From Anaerolineales bacterium (GTDB lineage: Bacteria; Chloroflexota; Anaerolineae; Anaerolineales; UBA11579), in contig JAFGRA010000214.1 in NCBI GenBank assembly GCA_016935415.1, positions 1 to 42,956 of the forward strand: a stretch of 42,956 bases of DNA. Direction: 5' to 3'. How positions within the stretch are numbered: position 1 is the first letter of the stretch; each line of letters begins with the position of its first letter. Under the pieces are notes generated by a model. It worked only from the letters and a program-made list of their open reading frames with translations, had not been told where the DNA came from and searched no databases. The translations under genes and the position numbers were made by a program. Positions 29,337 through 37,124 of this stretch are shown piece after piece.

Positions 29337-30098
29337 ATGAGGCGCGTGATCGCAGTAGCGAACCAAAAAGGTGGGGTAGGTAAGACCACCACAGTGATCA
29401 ACCTGGGAGCAGCCCTGGCTACTTTGGGGTACCGGGTGGCTCTGGTAGATATGGATTCGCAAGGGGCGCTGACTGCCAGTTTTGGGTATGATCCCTATAA
29501 GGTCGACCCCTCGACTTCCACACTCTTGCTCGACCGTACGATTTCGCTCACGCAGGTCTTGCGGCACGGCCGCCAGCGCCTGATGGTCGCCCCGGCGAAT
29601 TCGGAATTGTTATCGGTTGAATACAAGCTGTTGCAGGAATCTGACCGCACAATGCGTTTGCAGCAGGCTGTCGAGCGCAGCAAGAATGAATTCGATTTTG
29701 TGATCATTGATACGCCGCCGAACCTGGGACTGCTCACGGTGAATGCCCTGGTGGCTGCCGACCATTTGCTGATCCCGGTGAAGACTGAATATCTGGCAAT
29801 GCGCGGCGTACGCCCCTTATTGGAATCGGTGTGGCTGATCCGGGACCGCATCAACCCGGACTTGAAGCTGTTGGGCGTATTGCCGACTATGTATTTCCCA
29901 AATTCCCCGCATTCCGCCAAGATCGTGCAAGAATTAAAACGTGTATTTAAAGGTAAATTGATGCATACCGTAATCCCCCTGGATGAAGTCGCCGCGGTTG
30001 CTCCGGCGACCCGCCAGGCTGTTGTGGATTACAAGCCTAATAGTGCTGCCGCCGTCGCATACCGGCGTCTGGCAGAGGAGGTGAGTGATGACGTATGA
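29337..30098 (+). CDS. ParA/MinD-superfamily ATPase (orphan ParA)
   Basis: 253 residues. Deviant Walker A K11-G-G-V-G-K-T-T, Walker A' VDMDSQG with D38/D40, and Walker B-like VIIDTPPNLG, all typical of ParA/Soj proteins that move DNA or protein cargo by ATP-driven dimer cycling on nucleoid or membrane. The short N-terminus lacks a DNA-binding HTH domain. No parB or parS-like site is nearby; instead the next gene, overlapping by 11 bp, encodes a membrane protein, so the cargo may be a membrane or envelope component. I chose ATG 29337 because of the promoter geometry; an in-frame TTG at 29298 lies upstream of the -35 box. Confidence 0.88.
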   Translation: MRRVIAVANQKGGVGKTTTVINLGAALATLGYRVALVDMDSQGALTASFGYDPYKVDPSTSTLLLDRTISLTQVLRHGRQRLMVAPANSELLSVEYKLLQESDRTMRLQQAVERSKNEFDFVIIDTPPNLGLLTVNALVAADHLLIPVKTEYLAMRGVRPLLESVWLIRDRINPDLKLLGVLPTMYFPNSPHSAKIVQELKRVFKGKLMHTVIPLDEVAAVAPATRQAVVDYKPNSAAAVAYRRLAEEVSDDV

Positions 30099-31317
30099 TG
30101 ATATTTATGAGGATGGAGAAGGGACCGAAAGCCCGGTGGAGGGTAAAGGTGAAGAAATGCTCCCCGAACGCGGCATTCCCTTTGATGATGATGACCCCAG
30201 TGCCGGGATGATCTCGGATTTCGATGAAGATGACGTTGGTGTGGGGTCCGAACCGCGCGACCTGACCCCCGAAGAACTGGTGGACTTGTTGGACGAAACG
30301 CTGCCCAATGATATGGGCGCGGTCCCAGAGGCTGCTGCGGAACCGGACAGCGGTCTGGGGGCTGGACAGCCAATCCTTACCGCCGCGGACTTTGCAGCCG
30401 AACCAGCGCTGGCTGGAATTGAAGTGCCTTTGCCCGGCGAGGCTTCGACCACGGGCGCGCCATTGTATGCCGAAATGGCGCTCGAAGACATTGGGCCAAC
30501 GGTTGGCGTTCCCGAAGTGGAGGCACCGGATACTACCCGCCATCTCGATTCGGTCGACGATATGCTCGATTTCTTCATTACCAAAGAGGCGCTTCGGGCG
30601 TTGTGGAATCGGGTCGAAGCAGCCCAGGTTGGGATTCGTAACAAAGTGCCTAATTTGGATATTGCCCGCAGCCTGATGGATCAGTTGGAGCGGGCGCGTA
30701 ATGAATTGATGGGCGGGCGCGAAAATTTTGAAGAAGCTGAACGCTCGGTCAGCGAGGTTGAATTGCAAATTACGGTGATCGAACGTGCTCAGGTCGAAAA
30801 TAAGAATGCCATCTACCTGTTCGTTTACCAACTGTATTGGCTGGCATTCGTGGTTTGCGCCTGGATCTGGCTGGTGCCGATGCTGCGCAACGTGGTGATC
30901 AATTCACTCGACTCCGACACGATTGCCCTGTTCCCAACGCTGGGTTCGGATTTGGTTTTTGGACCGCAAACCGCTTTAATTGGGGTGGTGGGCGGGATCG
31001 CCGGAGCGTTCTTCGCCCTGGTGCGGCATGTTTCCGCCAAACTCGATTTCAGTAAGTCCTACTCAATGTGGTACATCACGAATCCGCTGATGGGCATGAT
31101 CTGGGGCGGCTTCGTGTTCATGGTAATGCGCGCCGGGATGCTTTCGCTAACGGCCGGATCGGGCGATGCGGCCGAGATCACCTCGGCTTGGGCGTTGTAC
31201 CTATTGGCATTCATTGTCGGTTTCCAGCAGAACGTTGCCAACGACATCATCCGCCGTATTTTGAAGATTTTCCAATTAGGGGATTCAGGTTCGAGTTCTT
31301 CCGGGGATGGAAATTAG
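30088..31317 (+). CDS. Unknown acidic, coiled-coil, four-helix membrane protein paired with ParA
   Basis: 409 residues; no family recognised. Residues 1-150 are strongly acidic and proline-rich, probably disordered. Residues ~160-245 are helical and likely coiled coil (DQLERARNELMG...EEAERSVSEVELQ). Four hydrophobic helices follow at roughly 248-275, 293-315, 330-350 and 365-383, then the conserved-looking end QQNVANDIIRRILKIF. The tail is Ser/Gly-rich. ATG 30088 lies 6 nt after GAGGAGG and overlaps the ParA gene, so the two are translationally coupled. It could be the membrane anchor or cargo adaptor of the ParA ATPase; this is inference from context only. Confidence 0.7.
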   Translation: MTYDDIYEDGEGTESPVEGKGEEMLPERGIPFDDDDPSAGMISDFDEDDVGVGSEPRDLTPEELVDLLDETLPNDMGAVPEAAAEPDSGLGAGQPILTAADFAAEPALAGIEVPLPGEASTTGAPLYAEMALEDIGPTVGVPEVEAPDTTRHLDSVDDMLDFFITKEALRALWNRVEAAQVGIRNKVPNLDIARSLMDQLERARNELMGGRENFEEAERSVSEVELQITVIERAQVENKNAIYLFVYQLYWLAFVVCAWIWLVPMLRNVVINSLDSDTIALFPTLGSDLVFGPQTALIGVVGGIAGAFFALVRHVSAKLDFSKSYSMWYITNPLMGMIWGGFVFMVMRAGMLSLTAGSGDAAEITSAWALYLLAFIVGFQQNVANDIIRRILKIFQLGDSGSSSSGDGN

Positions 31318-31343
31318 TCTCAAGTATTCGTGTTAACGCCGCT

Positions 31344-31374
31344 CGCCCAATGGAATCTCCATTGGGCGGGTTTT
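31344..31374 (+). terminator. Terminator of the ParA-membrane protein operon
   Basis: Perfect 11-bp stem (31344-31354 with 31358-31368), 3-nt loop, followed by GGTTTT. Confidence 0.85.
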
Positions 31375-31453
31375 GATTTATGGGATAGGTTTCAATCCAG
31401 CACGGTGATGGTTTCGATCTCAACCAGGAAATCCTTGTTTGTCAAACGCAGCA

Positions 31454-32569
31454 TTACTTGTCGTCTTCCGTATCCCAGATGATGCCTTCGAAGCGGCGGC
31501 GGATACGCTGTAAGAACGACCAGATCCTGGAAAGCAGGCGGTAAAGGGAGAAACGCACTTTGCGCTCGTATGGGAACGGCCCACTCCATTCGGCCACAGC
31601 GGCTCCCCAGGTTAACCCGGCTCCAAAACCTACCAGCACGATGTTATCGCCTGGTTGCAAACGGCCATCGGCGATGGCTTCGCAGGTGGCAATCGGGATC
31701 GATGCGGTAGAGGTATTGCCATAATCTTCTACGGTGGTCACGATACGTTCCGGCGGCAGCTTAAGCTGCTTGGCGGCTGAATCGATAATGCGTTGGTTGG
31801 CCTGATGGGGGATGATGAGTTGGATGTCGTCGATCAAAAGGTTGGCCTTTTCAACGGCTTCACGCGTAGCGCTGGCCATCACGCGTGTGGCAAAGCGGAA
31901 GACCTCACGGCCGTTCATCTGGATGTAATGCTGCTTGTCTGCGATGGCCTGTTCGTCGATAGGGTGGGCGCTGCCCCCGGCAGGGACCGATAGCAGCCCG
32001 CTGCCGGAGCCGTCGGAGCGCAGTACGGCAGAAAGTACGCCACCGGGCTGGTCGCTGGCTTGCAGCACAAAAGCCCCCGCGCCATCGCCAAATAGCACGC
32101 AGGTATTGCGGTCTTCCCAGTTCACGATGCGCGATAATGTTTCGGCCCCGATCACAACCGCGTTTTGGATCGAGCCGCTGCGAATAGCCTGCGCGCCCAT
32201 GTTGACAGCATAGATGAAGCCCGTGCAGGCTGCTAACAGATCGAAGGCCCCGGCGTTGACCGCACCAATGCGTTCTTGCACCAGGCAGGCGGTGGCCGGG
32301 AAGATATGCTCTGGAGTAGAGGTAGACACAATGATCATGTCCACATCTGGCGGGGAGAGATTGGCAACCCGCAGGGCGTTGATCGCTGCTTCTGTCGCCA
32401 ACGAAGCGGTGGTCTGCCCGTTCTCGGCGATGTGGCGAGTGCCAATGCCTGTGCGCGAGCGAATCCATTCATCGCTCGTGTCGACCATCTGGGTCAATTC
32501 GGCGTTGGTCAGAATCCGTTCAGGAACGGCCATGCCCCAGCCGGTAATATGTGCGTAAGTTTCAGCCAT
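31454..32569 (-). CDS. fabH: 3-oxoacyl-ACP synthase III (FabH)
   Basis: 371 residues. Starts fatty-acid synthesis by condensing acyl-CoA with malonyl-ACP. The catalytic triad is C115 (LLAACTGF), H255 (IIPHQAN) and N285 (EDYGNTS). The enzyme core ends near residue 330. A further ~40 residues (331-371) form a basic, aromatic tail (PFPYERKVRF...RIRRRFEG) that standard ~317-residue FabH lacks; it could be an amphipathic membrane contact. Its ATG shares one base with the fabF stop (TAATG), so the two are translationally coupled. Confidence 0.95.
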   Translation of the reverse strand: MAETYAHITGWGMAVPERILTNAELTQMVDTSDEWIRSRTGIGTRHIAENGQTTASLATEAAINALRVANLSPPDVDMIIVSTSTPEHIFPATACLVQERIGAVNAGAFDLLAACTGFIYAVNMGAQAIRSGSIQNAVVIGAETLSRIVNWEDRNTCVLFGDGAGAFVLQASDQPGGVLSAVLRSDGSGSGLLSVPAGGSAHPIDEQAIADKQHYIQMNGREVFRFATRVMASATREAVEKANLLIDDIQLIIPHQANQRIIDSAAKQLKLPPERIVTTVEDYGNTSTASIPIATCEAIADGRLQPGDNIVLVGFGAGLTWGAAVAEWSGPFPYERKVRFSLYRLLSRIWSFLQRIRRRFEGIIWDTEDDK

Positions 32570-33822
32570 TAGTTTGCCAGTGCTTGGTAACGGCTCAGGA
32601 TGATGGAGGCGTTGTGTCCGCCAAAGCCGAAAGAGTTAGAAAGCGTGATATTGACCTCATGTTCACGGGCCTGATTGGGGACGTAATCCAGGTCGCATTC
32701 CGGATCGGGGGTGGTGTAGTTGATGGTTGGCGGAATGATATTGTCCTGGATAGCACTTACGCAAAACAAGGCTTCCAACGCGCCGGAAGCGCCCATCAGG
32801 TGCCCGGTCATTGATTTAGTTGAGGATATTGGAACGTTATAGGCCTGCTCGCCAAAGATCGATTTGACCGCCAGGGTTTCGTTGAGGTCGTTCAACTGTG
32901 TGCTGGTGCCGTGGGCGTTGATGTAGTCAATGTCTTTGGCTTCCAACTGGGCATCTTCGAGCGCCATCTTCATGCAGCGCATGGCCCCATAGCCATTTTC
33001 AGAAGGGGCAGAGAGGTGATAGGCGTCGTTGTTCGAGCCATACCCAATCACTTCGGCCAGGATGTTGGCGTCGCGGGCCTGGGCGTGTTCGAGTGATTCG
33101 ATGACCAGCACGGCAGCACCTTCGGCGATCAGGAAACCATCGCGGTCTTTATCGAAGGGGCGAGAGGCGTGTTCGGGATCATCATTGCGCGTGGTCAATG
33201 CAGTCATAGAGCACAGCCCGGCTACGGCGATGGGGATGATGGCAGCTTCGGAGCCACCGGCCAGCATCACGTCGGCCTGGCCGCGGCGGATGACTTCGGC
33301 GGCTTCACCAATTGTGTTGGTGCCGGTGGCGCAGGCGGTGGAAATCGCAAAGTTTGGCCCACGCATGCCCAGCCGGATGGCGACCATTGCCCCGGCACTG
33401 TCGGGGATCATCATGGGCACCAGGAAAGGACTGACCCGGCTGGCACCGCGCTCGATATAGACATCCAGTTGTTCCTGGAGAGTATTGATGCCACCAATCC
33501 CACTGCCGATCAACGCGCCAATGCGGTCGCGGTTGTCTTCGGTGATCTCAAGGTTGGCATTTTTCAAGGCTTCCATGGTCGCGACGACGGCAAATTGGGT
33601 AAAACGATCCATGCGGCGCGATTCTTTGCGCCCAAATACAGCAACCGGGTCGAAATCTTTGACTTCTCCGGCGATCTTCGAGGTGAAATCTTGATTGGGT
33701 TCGAATAAGGTAATTGGACCTGCTCCGGATTTTCCGGCCAGGATATTCTTCCAGGTGGTTTCAACATCATTTCCGACTGGGCTGATACAACCCATCCCGG
33801 TAATCACAACGCGTTTGCGCAT
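32569..33822 (-). CDS. fabF: 3-oxoacyl-ACP synthase II (FabF)
   Basis: 417 residues; elongating condensing enzyme of type II fatty-acid synthesis. The Cys-His-His triad is C164 (STACATG), H304 (NAHGTST) and H341 (GHLMGASG). K336 of STKSMTGH is conserved too. I chose ATG 33822, five nt after GGAGG; the in-frame GTG at 33834 lies before the ribosome site. First gene of a two-gene fabF-fabH operon; acpP, fabD and fabG are not adjacent. Confidence 0.96.
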   Translation of the reverse strand: MRKRVVITGMGCISPVGNDVETTWKNILAGKSGAGPITLFEPNQDFTSKIAGEVKDFDPVAVFGRKESRRMDRFTQFAVVATMEALKNANLEITEDNRDRIGALIGSGIGGINTLQEQLDVYIERGASRVSPFLVPMMIPDSAGAMVAIRLGMRGPNFAISTACATGTNTIGEAAEVIRRGQADVMLAGGSEAAIIPIAVAGLCSMTALTTRNDDPEHASRPFDKDRDGFLIAEGAAVLVIESLEHAQARDANILAEVIGYGSNNDAYHLSAPSENGYGAMRCMKMALEDAQLEAKDIDYINAHGTSTQLNDLNETLAVKSIFGEQAYNVPISSTKSMTGHLMGASGALEALFCVSAIQDNIIPPTINYTTPDPECDLDYVPNQAREHEVNITLSNSFGFGGHNASIILSRYQALAN

Positions 33823-33935
33823 AGGTACCTCCACAATAGGCTTTCAATGTTTGATACAACACTATTTGGCGAAAAACGACGCGGTTTGTGTGGATTCGAG
33901 GGGAAGCTGGGGCAAAGGGCAGGGGCACAGCAGAG

Positions 33936-34010
33936 CAAATTACAGATTAGAGATTGCAGATGGTAGGATACAAGATGCAAGCTGCAAATTAGAAATTACA
34001 GATTGCAAGA
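33936..34010. repeat. Degenerate 'aaattacagattgca' word repeat
   Basis: In the 297-bp gap upstream of fabF the words aaattacagatt, agagattgcaga, caaattagaaattacagatt and gcaaga recur with small changes, followed at 34035-34050 by a 6-bp GC hairpin with a TTCA loop and, at 34066-34090, by the words gtgtctacttg and cctgtctac. No gene is seen in this gap. Confidence 0.5.
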
Positions 34011-34119
34011 GATGGGCTATGGGAGGAGAGAGGCGGCGGCTTCAGCCGCCTGCAACAGTTTTCCACGTGTCTACTTGTTTACCTGTCTACTGCTTTTCCC
34101 CAGATACTGCGTTTATTCG

Positions 34120-35328
34120 TTATGCCATTGCCCCCAAAACTTTATGCGCCTGGCGGATGTGCAGGCGGTCGTGACGGGCAGTGAAGGTTGCCAAATCCTG
34201 GATGGATATACGGCTGAAAATGGTGTGGCGGGCGGCGCGCTGCCAGTCTGCTTCCTCCAGGGTGTTGAGGAAATCCAGGGTCTGGATGCGGGCCTGGATG
34301 TAATCGTGCAGCGCCTGGGGGCCATTTTGCTTAGCATAGCCGCGTTCTTTTGCCCAATGCTCGATATTCTGGCCTTCGATCAAGGCGTTATCTGCTTCAG
34401 TCACTTTGCGCAGGCGCGGCAGGTTGACCTCAATCTCCACATCGCGCAGGTGGCAGAAAACCTCGGTCAGACTCCAGTGCTGGGGAATCGGTTGGGCGTT
34501 ATATTGTTCGGGAGTCAGGCTGGCGGCGAGCGTATCCAGGGCAGCTGGCGTGGATTTCAGCAAAGCGGTCAAGGCGGCGGGCGTTTCGAACTGTGGGGCC
34601 AATTCTTCTTCGGCATGGGCGTCTAGCCAGGCGAGGACATCTTCCAGTTCTCCGCAGCCCGAGGGCGGATTTTCGGCGGTACAGTTTTCTACGGTTGCGC
34701 CGTTGGCAATCCAGAAGGTTGCCAGCCCCAGTGAGCGGGCGGCGGCAATATCGTCGTTAGCATCATTGCCAATCATTACCACAGGATCTTCCGGCCAACC
34801 GATCTGCGCCAGAATCTCGGCGAAATAGGCTGGATTCGGTTTGGCGTAGTGGAAATGTTCGTAGGTGGACACCAGCGCAAAATCATATTCCTCAACGGGC
34901 AGCCCGGCCCAGGCCAAACGATGATGAACGGCTTTCTGGGGAAACAAGGGATTGGTGGCAATTACCAGACGGTAGCCGCGTTCGTGGGCAGCTTGCACCA
35001 GTTCTACCGCTTTTGAGCGGAAGCCAGTATATTCCGCCAAAATTGGGAACACTTCATCGTAGAACTGCATCAAGGGGGCCTGTGAGGTTGTGTAGTCCAG
35101 GCCCACGGCTGCATAGAAAGCGGCGTCGAAAGTGCCTTTCAAGCTTTGGTCGGGGCGGTCGTTGGCAGACATCGCCCCGGTGGCGGCCAGCAACTTGCTT
35201 GCAAACAAATCCGGCGGGGCGTAAGCTGCCATATGCGCGGTCAGCGCTTGCAGGTATTTAGGGACGAAAATATCCATGCTGTTGGACAGCAGGGTGTCAT
35301 CCAGGTCAAGAAGAAGTGTCAGTGTCAC
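34120..35328 (-). CDS. HAD-family hydrolase fused to a DinB-like domain
   Basis: 402 residues in two domains. Residues 1-~235 are a haloacid dehalogenase-type phosphatase with D8-x-D10-D-T, T125 (VIATNP), K163 (AKPNP) and the acidic GND189AND motif, so probably a phosphate-monoester hydrolase. Residues ~250-400 resemble a DinB/YfiT four-helix metal-binding domain, with H293, H386 and H390 as a plausible metal-ligand triad and the 'HWSLTEV.CHLRDVE' opening. DinB-fold proteins include thiol-dependent transferases. No gap or frame break separates the domains. It overlaps the upstream cysteine-rich gene by 23 bp. The substrate is unknown. Confidence 0.8.
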   Translation of the reverse strand: MTLTLLLDLDDTLLSNSMDIFVPKYLQALTAHMAAYAPPDLFASKLLAATGAMSANDRPDQSLKGTFDAAFYAAVGLDYTTSQAPLMQFYDEVFPILAEYTGFRSKAVELVQAAHERGYRLVIATNPLFPQKAVHHRLAWAGLPVEEYDFALVSTYEHFHYAKPNPAYFAEILAQIGWPEDPVVMIGNDANDDIAAARSLGLATFWIANGATVENCTAENPPSGCGELEDVLAWLDAHAEEELAPQFETPAALTALLKSTPAALDTLAASLTPEQYNAQPIPQHWSLTEVFCHLRDVEIEVNLPRLRKVTEADNALIEGQNIEHWAKERGYAKQNGPQALHDYIQARIQTLDFLNTLEEADWQRAARHTIFSRISIQDLATFTARHDRLHIRQAHKVLGAMA

Positions 35329-35653
35329 CAGGCTCTACAATGAAAATTTCGGGTAGTGGGTGGCATTGGCCGCAGCCGATGCGCGGCTCCTTAACATCAC
35401 AATTGCATTTCTCACAATAGGTATCCACCCTGACTTCTTGGGAAAGGATCAGGAATCTGCGCTCCAGGCGCGGCTTGAAGACCATGTGTTCGCAGGCGTT
35501 GGCGCGCTGGATGTCGGGGACGGGGCAGCTTTCGCACAGGGCGGGACGCCACTCCAGACCGGCTGGTCGCAACAGGCGGCATTCTTCATGATGGCGGCCG
35601 CGGCGGTAATCGCCATAAAAGTAACTGCATTCTTTTCCTGCCGGAGTTCTCAT
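35306..35653 (-). CDS. Unknown cysteine-rich protein (probable metal or Fe-S binder)
   Basis: 115 residues; no family recognised. Ten cysteines in two groups: C9, C25, C40-x-x-C43 and C54 in the N-terminal half (CESCPVPDIQRANAC), and C80-x-x-C83, C85, C94-x-x-C97 in the C-terminal half. The second group looks like a zinc ribbon; the first could hold an Fe-S cluster or zinc. No export signal. ATG 35653 is 7 nt after an extended -10 box, suggesting a leaderless message. It is the first gene of a two-gene operon with the HAD-DinB protein, so it may work with it. Confidence 0.65.
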   Translation of the reverse strand: MRTPAGKECSYFYGDYRRGRHHEECRLLRPAGLEWRPALCESCPVPDIQRANACEHMVFKPRLERRFLILSQEVRVDTYCEKCNCDVKEPRIGCGQCHPLPEIFIVEPGDTDTSS

Positions 35654-35660
35654 AGCGCAA

Positions 35661-35669
35661 ATTATAGCA
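35661..35669 (-). promoter_or_regulatory. Extended -10 promoter of the cysteine-rich gene (leaderless)
   Basis: TGCTATAAT on the minus strand; the -10 box ends 7 nt before the ATG at 35653. The same nine bases occur in front of efp at 36325-36333. Confidence 0.65.
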
Positions 35670-35674
35670 TGACG

Positions 35675-35702
35675 AAAGCCTCTCTAGGTTTAGAGAGGCT
35701 TT
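35675..35702 (-). terminator. Terminator of efp
   Basis: Perfect 12-bp stem (35675-35686 with 35691-35702) with a 4-nt loop, 25 bp after the efp stop, ending in a short T-run on the minus strand. It lies directly upstream of the promoter of the next gene. Confidence 0.8.
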
Positions 35703-35726
35703 AGAATGCGTAAAAGTCTGTAAAGA

Positions 35727-36284
35727 TTAGACGCGGGTGATGTAATCGCCAGAGCGCGTGTCGACTTTGATGACATCATCAACTTCGACAAAAGCCGGTA
35801 CCGAGACTTCCAGTCCGGTTTCGGTAGTTACATTCTTGTTCACGCCGGTGGCAGTGTCGCCGCGCACGGATGGGTCGGCCTGGATTACCTTGAGTTCGAC
35901 TGAAGTGGGCAGGTCGATGTCCAGCGGTTCGCCTTCGTAGAAGGTTAGCTTGACCTGCATATTGGGGGTGAGGTAATTGACGGCGTCGTCGAGTATGGAA
36001 GCATTAATGGCCGGTTGCTCGTAGGTTTCCAAGTCCATGAAATGGTAGAGTTCACCATCGCTGTACAGGTATTCGACTTCGTGATAGTCCAGGCGCACGT
36101 CTTGCACGCGTTCACTGGAACTGAAAGTTTTTTCGATGTTGGCACCGGTGCGTAGATTGAGCGCTTTGATGCGGATGGTCGCCAGACCGCGACCGGGTTT
36201 ATGGTGGTGGTAGTCCAGAACTTTGTACAGGTCACCATCCAATTCAAAAGTCACGCCTTTGCGGAGTTCGTTAGCAGCAATCAT
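35727..36284 (-). CDS. efp: Elongation factor P
   Basis: 185 residues, standard three-domain EF-P. Relieves ribosome stalling at polyproline. Domain I carries the loop H-K-P-G-R32-G-L with arginine at the tip, where E. coli has a beta-lysylated lysine; arginine at this place is rhamnosylated in EarP-containing bacteria, but no earP is adjacent. The C-terminal domains end with DTRSGDYITRV, as usual. A ribosome site AAGAGG lies 9 nt before ATG 36284. Monocistronic. Confidence 0.96.
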   Translation of the reverse strand: MIAANELRKGVTFELDGDLYKVLDYHHHKPGRGLATIRIKALNLRTGANIEKTFSSSERVQDVRLDYHEVEYLYSDGELYHFMDLETYEQPAINASILDDAVNYLTPNMQVKLTFYEGEPLDIDLPTSVELKVIQADPSVRGDTATGVNKNVTTETGLEVSVPAFVEVDDVIKVDTRSGDYITRV

Positions 36285-36324
36285 ACAGTTTAGCCTCTTA
36301 TATTCATTGATGAAATTTGCAGAA

Positions 36325-36333
36325 ATTATAGCA
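36325..36333 (-). promoter_or_regulatory. Extended -10 promoter of efp
   Basis: TGCTATAAT on the minus strand, identical to the element before the cysteine-rich gene. It predicts a leader of about 34 nt. Confidence 0.6.
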
Positions 36334-36580
36334 TAAGCTGGACGGTTGGAAGCGTTCAGCTATCCACGGCCCACTCGAAATACGCGTAACGCGCATGTCG
36401 CTACGAATGCGAATGATCGTAGCTATTTATTGCATTCACTGAATTTGTGTAATAAGCTGGGCGATTGCAAAAGGAAAATGATTGCTTTTGTGTCCGAAAA
36501 AGGGAAAATGGATAGGAATTAGGTCATAATTTGGGTTTCTAAGGCTTATCTAAGCTGTCGATATGGGGCATTTATGGTAA

Positions 36581-36610
36581 ACTTTTAGGTACCGGATTGG
36601 ACTTTTAGGT
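36581..36610 (+). repeat. Direct repeat upstream of the CheY-like gene
   Basis: ACTTTTAGGT occurs twice with a 20-bp period, about 70-95 bp before the start codon; it could be a tandem activator site. Confidence 0.4.
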
Positions 36611-36676
36611 TGGCTAACGTTCAGTCAGATATACACATCAATAGGCAAGCAGTAGTTCGTTCGGGAGGACTCCGAC

Positions 36677-37084
36677 ATGGAGGAAGAGAAACTTAAGCGC
36701 GTGGTATGCGTAGAGGATGAGCCTGAAATGATCGACCTCATCCGGCTGATATTGGGCCGGAGGGGTTTTGAAGTCATCGGTGCAGATGGCGGCAAGAAAG
36801 GTCTGGAGGCGATCCGTGAGCAGCGGCCCGATCTGGTTCTGTTGGACCTGATGATGCCTGATATGGATGGCTGGGAAGTTTACCAACAACTCAAGGCCAA
36901 TAAGAATACGCGTGATATTCCGGTGATCGTGGTAACGGCCAAGGCCCAGAGTATTGACAAAGTCTTGGGATTGCACATTGCCAAGGTGGACGATTACATC
37001 TCCAAGCCGTTCAGTCCACAGGAACTGCTGGATAGTGTCGATCAGGTGCTGACGAAACATGCAGCCCAAGGTTCAGTAAACTAA
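36677..37084 (+). CDS. Single-domain CheY-like response regulator
   Basis: 135 residues, one complete receiver domain and nothing else: VCVEDEP (acidic pocket), LVLLDLMMPDMDGW (phospho-acceptor Asp), VIVVTAK (Thr) and YISKPFSP (Lys). No output domain, so it would act by protein contact or phosphorelay. GGGAGGA precedes ATG 36677. No kinase gene is adjacent; the hybrid kinase at 15299-17560 is one possible but distant partner. Confidence 0.92.
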   Translation: MEEEKLKRVVCVEDEPEMIDLIRLILGRRGFEVIGADGGKKGLEAIREQRPDLVLLDLMMPDMDGWEVYQQLKANKNTRDIPVIVVTAKAQSIDKVLGLHIAKVDDYISKPFSPQELLDSVDQVLTKHAAQGSVN

Positions 37085-37091
37085 CACTTCG

Positions 37092-37114
37092 GGGCGGCAG
37101 CAGCCGCCCTTTTT
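37092..37114 (+). terminator. Terminator of the CheY-like gene
   Basis: Perfect 7-bp GC stem (37092-37098 with 37103-37109), AGCA loop, then TTTTT. It lies 10 bp before the DUF192 start, so DUF192 expression depends on read-through or its own promoter. Confidence 0.85.
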
Positions 37115-37124
37115 GATTGCAAGT

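Larger units (their letters stand above)
36285..36676. other. Intergenic region between efp and the CheY-like gene
   Basis: A 392-bp divergent gap. Left: efp leader and promoter. Right: a 10-bp direct repeat ACTTTTAGGT (36581-36590, 36601-36610) spaced by two helical turns upstream of the CheY-like gene. The middle shows nothing recognisable. Confidence 0.6.
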
